Assembly: GCF_040195635.1 (NCBI RefSeq)
Contig: NZ_JBEFTX010000006.1
Location: forward strand, 248,001 to 312,000
Source of the DNA: Thermasporomyces sp040195635
GTDB lineage: Bacteria > Actinomycetota > Actinomycetes > Propionibacteriales > Actinopolymorphaceae
Direction of reading: 5' to 3'
Length of the DNA: 64,000 bases
The position numbers and the translations under genes were made by a program. Below the pieces are notes generated by a model. That model was not told the DNA's origin and did not search any database. It worked only from the letters and a program-made list of their open reading frames with translations. Below are positions 60,804 to 64,000 of this stretch, one piece after another; position 1 is the stretch's first letter, and each line of letters begins with the position of its first letter.

Positions 60804-61508
60804 GTGAAAAATAACCGGCGCCCAAGGTCGCCGCACGCAGTTCCCGGCTATGGCCCACTGCCGGGCGGCAGCCCCCGCGCGCCCCTGTCCAAGTCTCGGT
60901 CAGCACTGCTCGAGATGCTCCGGGCACAGACGGAACCGACCACGCTCGCGGCGCTCGTCACCAGCTCCGGGCTGCACGCCAACACGGTCCGCGAACACCT
61001 CGACGCGCTGGTACGCGAGGGCCTCGCCCACCGCCAGCCCGAGGCGCCGGCCGGCCGCGGACGGCCCGCCTGGCTGTACGAAGCCACCGGAAGGGACGCG
61101 GCCTCTGCCACCGAGTACGCCGGCCTCGCCTCGGCGTTGGCAGCAGCAATCCACCGGACCAGCGCGTCTCCGATCGACGACGCGGTTACCGCCGGAAGGG
61201 AGTGGGGCCACGAGCTCGCGCGCGAACGCGGCGCCAGGCAGGCCCCGAGTGCGGTCGCGGCCCGACGCGAGGTGGTCGCCCTGCTCGACGAAGTAGGGTT
61301 CGCACCGCAGGCCGACGCCCGCAGCTCGGTGGTCCGGCTCACCCGCTGCCCACTGCTAGAGGCCGCCCACAAGTACCCCGATGTCGTCTGCGGTGTACAC
61401 CTCGGCCTCGCCCAGGGCGCACTGGAGGAGTACGGCGCGGACCCCGACGACACCGAGCTGCTTCCGTTCGCGGAGCCCGGCGCCTGCCGGTTGCGCCTGT
61501 CCCGATGA
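60804..61508 (+). CDS. Winged helix-turn-helix regulator with C-terminal cysteines
   Basis: A 234-residue ArsR/SufR-like regulator. The DNA-binding domain (about 32-100) contains TLAALVTSSGLHANTVREHL and the wing PAGRGRPAWLYEAT. The C-terminal half carries three cysteines (TRCPLLEAAHKYPDVVCGVH and GACRLRLSR; spacing 13 and 31), which could hold an iron-sulphur cluster that senses oxygen or nitric oxide; this is inference. GTG 60804 is leaderless. Its stop overlaps the next start (ATGA), and two hemerythrin-type genes diverge. Confidence 0.82.
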   Translation: MKNNRRPRSPHAVPGYGPLPGGSPRAPLSKSRSALLEMLRAQTEPTTLAALVTSSGLHANTVREHLDALVREGLAHRQPEAPAGRGRPAWLYEATGRDAASATEYAGLASALAAAIHRTSASPIDDAVTAGREWGHELARERGARQAPSAVAARREVVALLDEVGFAPQADARSSVVRLTRCPLLEAAHKYPDVVCGVHLGLAQGALEEYGADPDDTELLPFAEPGACRLRLSR

Positions 61509-62629
61509 GCACGATCATCCACCCTCGGAGGCCAAGCAGTCTCCGCAGCGTCCGCGTGCCGCTCGTGTCCCGCCTGGCGTTGCTGGCTCCCGCCGGGGTT
61601 GCCCTGCTCGCCGGTCTCGATGCCGCCCTGATGCTGCTCGGCTTTCCCGCGCCGGTGCGGGGCGACCGGCTGCCCGAGGTGCACGGAGTGCTCATGGTTC
61701 TCGGCTTCGTGGGCATCCTGATCGCCGTGGAACGGGCGGTCGCCCTTCGTCAGCCACTTGGCTTCGCCGCGCCCGGCCTGCTGGGCCTGGGCGCCCTGGT
61801 CCTGCTCTTGCCCGCTCCGCTGGCGGTTGGCCAATGCCTCTTGGTGGCCGGCACTGCCGCGCTGGTCGGCCTGTACCTGCCGCTGTGGCGTCGGCAGCGC
61901 GACGAGGCAGTCCTGGTCCAGGCCCTCGGGGCCGTGCTTGCCCTGGGCGCAGGGGTGCTTTGGCTGGGCGGAGCCACTATCCCTCCGCTGACGCCGTGGT
62001 TGGTCGGGTTCGTCGTGCTGACCATCGCCGGTGAGCGGCTCGAGCTGGCCCGGATCGTGATGGGCCCGTCGGCCGGCAGCATGCTGGTGCTCCTCGCTTC
62101 CGGGCTGATGGCCGGGGTCGTGGCCGCTCTGCTGTGGCCCCGGCCGGGCACGGCGCTGCTCGGGGCCGCACTGCTCATCATGACCGGATGGCTCGCCTCC
62201 AACGACGTCGCCCGGCGCACGATCCACACCTCGGGGCTGACCCGTTACATGGCCGGCTGCATGCTCGCGGCGTACTGCTGGCTGGGTGTGGCCGGCGCCG
62301 TCTGGCTGCTCGGTGGCCCTGCGCTGGACGGCGTGAGATACGACGCCGTGCTGCACGCGGTGTTCCTTGGGTTCGCGCTGTCGATGATCATGGCGCACGC
62401 CCCGGTAATCCTCCCGGCGGTGCTGCGCCGACCACTGCCCTACCACCCAGCTCTCATCGCGCCGGCCGCACTGTTGCACGTCTCCCTGGCGTTGCGGCTC
62501 TGGGTGGGCGACACCCTCGGCAGTCACGGTGCCTGGGTCACCGGTGGCGTCCTCAACATCGTGGCGGTGTTGTCGTTCCTCACCGTCGGTGTCGTGTCGA
62601 TGGTCCGCGGAAATCGGAGGCGGTCGTGA
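61505..62629 (+). CDS. Polytopic membrane protein, NnrS-like
   Basis: A 374-residue protein with about eleven hydrophobic helices. DRLPEVHGVLMVLGFVGILI contains a His-Gly-x-Leu-Met motif, and HAVFLGFALSMIMAHAPVIL two more membrane histidines, in the style of haem- or copper-binding NnrS proteins that counter nitric-oxide stress. The exact family is uncertain. ATG 61505 overlaps the regulator stop and its own stop overlaps the next GTG (GTGA), so the three genes form a translationally coupled operon. Confidence 0.75.
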   Translation: MSTIIHPRRPSSLRSVRVPLVSRLALLAPAGVALLAGLDAALMLLGFPAPVRGDRLPEVHGVLMVLGFVGILIAVERAVALRQPLGFAAPGLLGLGALVLLLPAPLAVGQCLLVAGTAALVGLYLPLWRRQRDEAVLVQALGAVLALGAGVLWLGGATIPPLTPWLVGFVVLTIAGERLELARIVMGPSAGSMLVLLASGLMAGVVAALLWPRPGTALLGAALLIMTGWLASNDVARRTIHTSGLTRYMAGCMLAAYCWLGVAGAVWLLGGPALDGVRYDAVLHAVFLGFALSMIMAHAPVILPAVLRRPLPYHPALIAPAALLHVSLALRLWVGDTLGSHGAWVTGGVLNIVAVLSFLTVGVVSMVRGNRRRS

Positions 62630-64000
62630 GCACGTCGGGCAACCGTGGCTTCTGGCCACTGCGCGACCTACCCGTGCTGGTCTGGTTGGCTGCCACTGTC
62701 GTGGTGGCGTTCGTGCACCCGTTCGTGCCGGCGCCGCGCTGGCTGATGATCCATCTCCTCATGCTGGGCGCGGTCACTCACGCCATCCTGGTCTGGAGCA
62801 GGTACTTCACCGACGCGCTCCTGCACTCCGCGGACGACGACCGCCGCGGACAGAATCGCCGGCTCCTGCTGCTCAACGGCGGTGTGATCATCGTGGTGAC
62901 CGGTGTGCTCTCAGGCGCTTGGCCGGCCACCCTGCTCGGGGCGACCACCGTCGGCTGCGCCGTCCTCTGGCACGGTTGGACGATTGTTCGCCAGCTGCGT
63001 GCCGCGCTGCCGGCCCGGTTCGGTTCCTCGGCGCGGTACTACGTGGCGACGGCCTGCTTCCTGCCGGTCGGTGCCGGCCTGGGCACCGAGCTCGCGCGCG
63101 GCCTCGCCGACCCGTGGCAGACTCGGCTGCTCGTCGCACACGCGGCCGTGAACCTGCTCGGCTGGGTCGGCCTCACGGTCGTGGGCACGCTCGTGACGCT
63201 GTGGCCGACCATGTTGCGCACGAGGATCGCCGATGGCGCTGAGACGGCCGCCGCTCGGGCGCTCCCGGTCCTGGTCTGCTCGGTGCTCGTCGCCGCGGGA
63301 GGTGCGTCCGCCGGTCTGCGTCCGCTCGCGGCGCTCGGCATCGCCGGATACGTCGCTGGGCTGTTCCTCACCGCGCCGGCGTTCGTCGACGCCATGCGCC
63401 GTAAACCGCCGGCCGATTTCGCTGCCTGGTCGGTCCTGGCCGGGCTGACCTGGCTGGTGGGCACCCTGGTCACGCTCGGGGCCGCGATCGGCACCGCCTC
63501 CTCGTGGCTGCGTGTCGAGGAGGTGTTCGGCTGGCTGACGCCGTTCCTGGCCGCGGGTTTCGGTGCCCAGGTGCTGCTCGGCGCATTGTCCTACCTGGTT
63601 CCGGTGGCGCTCGGCGGAGGTCCGACGCCGGTCCGGGCGGCGAACGCCGTCGTGGACCGAGGCGCACCCATGCGCCTTGTGGTCACCAACACCGGCCTGC
63701 TGCTCTGCGCACTGCCGGTGCCGAGCACCGTCCGCGTGCTCGCCTCGATCCTCGTCCTACTCTCGCTCGCCTCCACGCTGCCGCTGCTGCTCCTGGCTGT
63801 GCGCGCCTCGCGCCGCGCGAAAGCGGACGTGTCCGCTTCGGGACGGGACCGCACCCGGGGGTCGCGCGCTCGTCCGGCCGGCCAGGTGGCTGGCTTCGCT
63901 GCGACTGGACTCGCCGGTGTGGCGTTGGTGGTGGCCGCGGCTGTCGCGGTCGACCCGGCTGCCGTCGGCGCCAACGCGCAGGTATCTGCTGCCGCCGATG
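62626..64000 (+). CDS. Large membrane protein, probable N-terminal part of a NirK/multicopper oxidase fusion (cut by window edge)
   Basis: The frame from GTG 62626 is open for 458 codons and leaves the window. It encodes at least ten membrane helices, starting with LPVLVWLAATVVVAFVHPFV and MIHLLMLGAVTHAILVWSRY, whose membrane His resembles NnrS/haem-copper-like motifs. The last helix (LAGVALVVAAAVAVDPAAVG) is followed by AQVSAAAD at the edge, where an exported domain would begin. Actinobacteria are known to carry copper nitrite reductase or multicopper oxidase domains fused behind such a membrane part. The fusion is inferred; the catalytic domain is outside the window. Confidence 0.68.
   Translation, partial: MSTSGNRGFWPLRDLPVLVWLAATVVVAFVHPFVPAPRWLMIHLLMLGAVTHAILVWSRYFTDALLHSADDDRRGQNRRLLLLNGGVIIVVTGVLSGAWPATLLGATTVGCAVLWHGWTIVRQLRAALPARFGSSARYYVATACFLPVGAGLGTELARGLADPWQTRLLVAHAAVNLLGWVGLTVVGTLVTLWPTMLRTRIADGAETAAARALPVLVCSVLVAAGGASAGLRPLAALGIAGYVAGLFLTAPAFVDAMRRKPPADFAAWSVLAGLTWLVGTLVTLGAAIGTASSWLRVEEVFGWLTPFLAAGFGAQVLLGALSYLVPVALGGGPTPVRAANAVVDRGAPMRLVVTNTGLLLCALPVPSTVRVLASILVLLSLASTLPLLLLAVRASRRAKADVSASGRDRTRGSRARPAGQVAGFAATGLAGVALVVAAAVAVDPAAVGANAQVSAAAD

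Overview
The window is high-GC DNA from an actinobacterium. Evidence for this is the rsmA-rpfB pair, GuaB1-type GMP reductase, protein O-mannosyltransferase, a SepX/GlpR divisome protein next to rimJ-moeA-galU, several leaderless promoters, an actinomycete-type ydaO (c-di-AMP) riboswitch and remains of a pSAM2-like integrative element. The order Propionibacteriales is a plausible but unproven placement. Most of the window is chromosomal housekeeping and nutrient-acquisition DNA. The only recognisable mobile element is a decayed one in a tRNA-Arg gene. Layout, 1-16 kb: rsmA (cut by the left edge) and rpfB, with a 25-bp tandem repeat array upstream of rpfB; a DUF488 gene; an aldo/keto reductase with a MerR-type promoter; rsmI, metG and tatD in one strand run, with pmt divergent; DinB-like, dodecin and CBS genes; guaB1; a tautomerase; a HicB/HTH protein; and a secreted Rpf-LysM-M23 cell-wall hydrolase preceded by a Crp-type palindrome and a c-di-AMP riboswitch. 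16-29 kb is accessory: HdeD-like protein, TetR, GH42 beta-galactosidase with a LacI-type operator, GlxA regulator, cupin, a repeat-rich membrane protein, an XRE regulator with repeated operators, a secreted protein of unknown function preceded by a tRNA-like minihelix, a methyltransferase, GAF-ANTAR and MASE1 proteins, and two gene fragments (GNAT and ABC ATPase). 29-36 kb is the conserved galU-moeA-moaC-mog-rimJ-sepX run followed by tRNA-Ala(CGC), with 5-formyltetrahydrofolate cyclo-ligase divergent. 36-47 kb holds a large penicillin-acylase-family enzyme and a complete five-gene peptide/oligosaccharide-type ABC importer, whose last ATPase overlaps a small conserved gene. 47-57 kb holds FmdB, MTA phosphorylase and an SAF-domain protein, then an LLM oxidoreductase with a coupled acidic protein, an aldo/keto reductase, a cell-surface protein, an alkB-araC pair, a PhyH dioxygenase and a 2-hydroxyacid dehydrogenase. 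At 56,955 a tRNA-Arg(CCT) is followed by degraded int, xis and rep genes of an integrative element (57.0-59.3 kb). The right end (59.4-64 kb) looks like a nitrogen-oxide respiration or detoxification locus: two hemerythrin-type genes diverge from a cysteine-containing regulator, which is translationally coupled to two polytopic membrane proteins. The last one runs off the edge and resembles the membrane part of actinobacterial NirK fusions. No CRISPR array, prophage or biosynthetic cluster is visible. The observations I rate highest are the Crp plus c-di-AMP control region of the cell-wall hydrolase, the tRNA-like minihelix near an XRE-regulated intergenic region, the nitrogen-oxide locus and the decayed integrative element.
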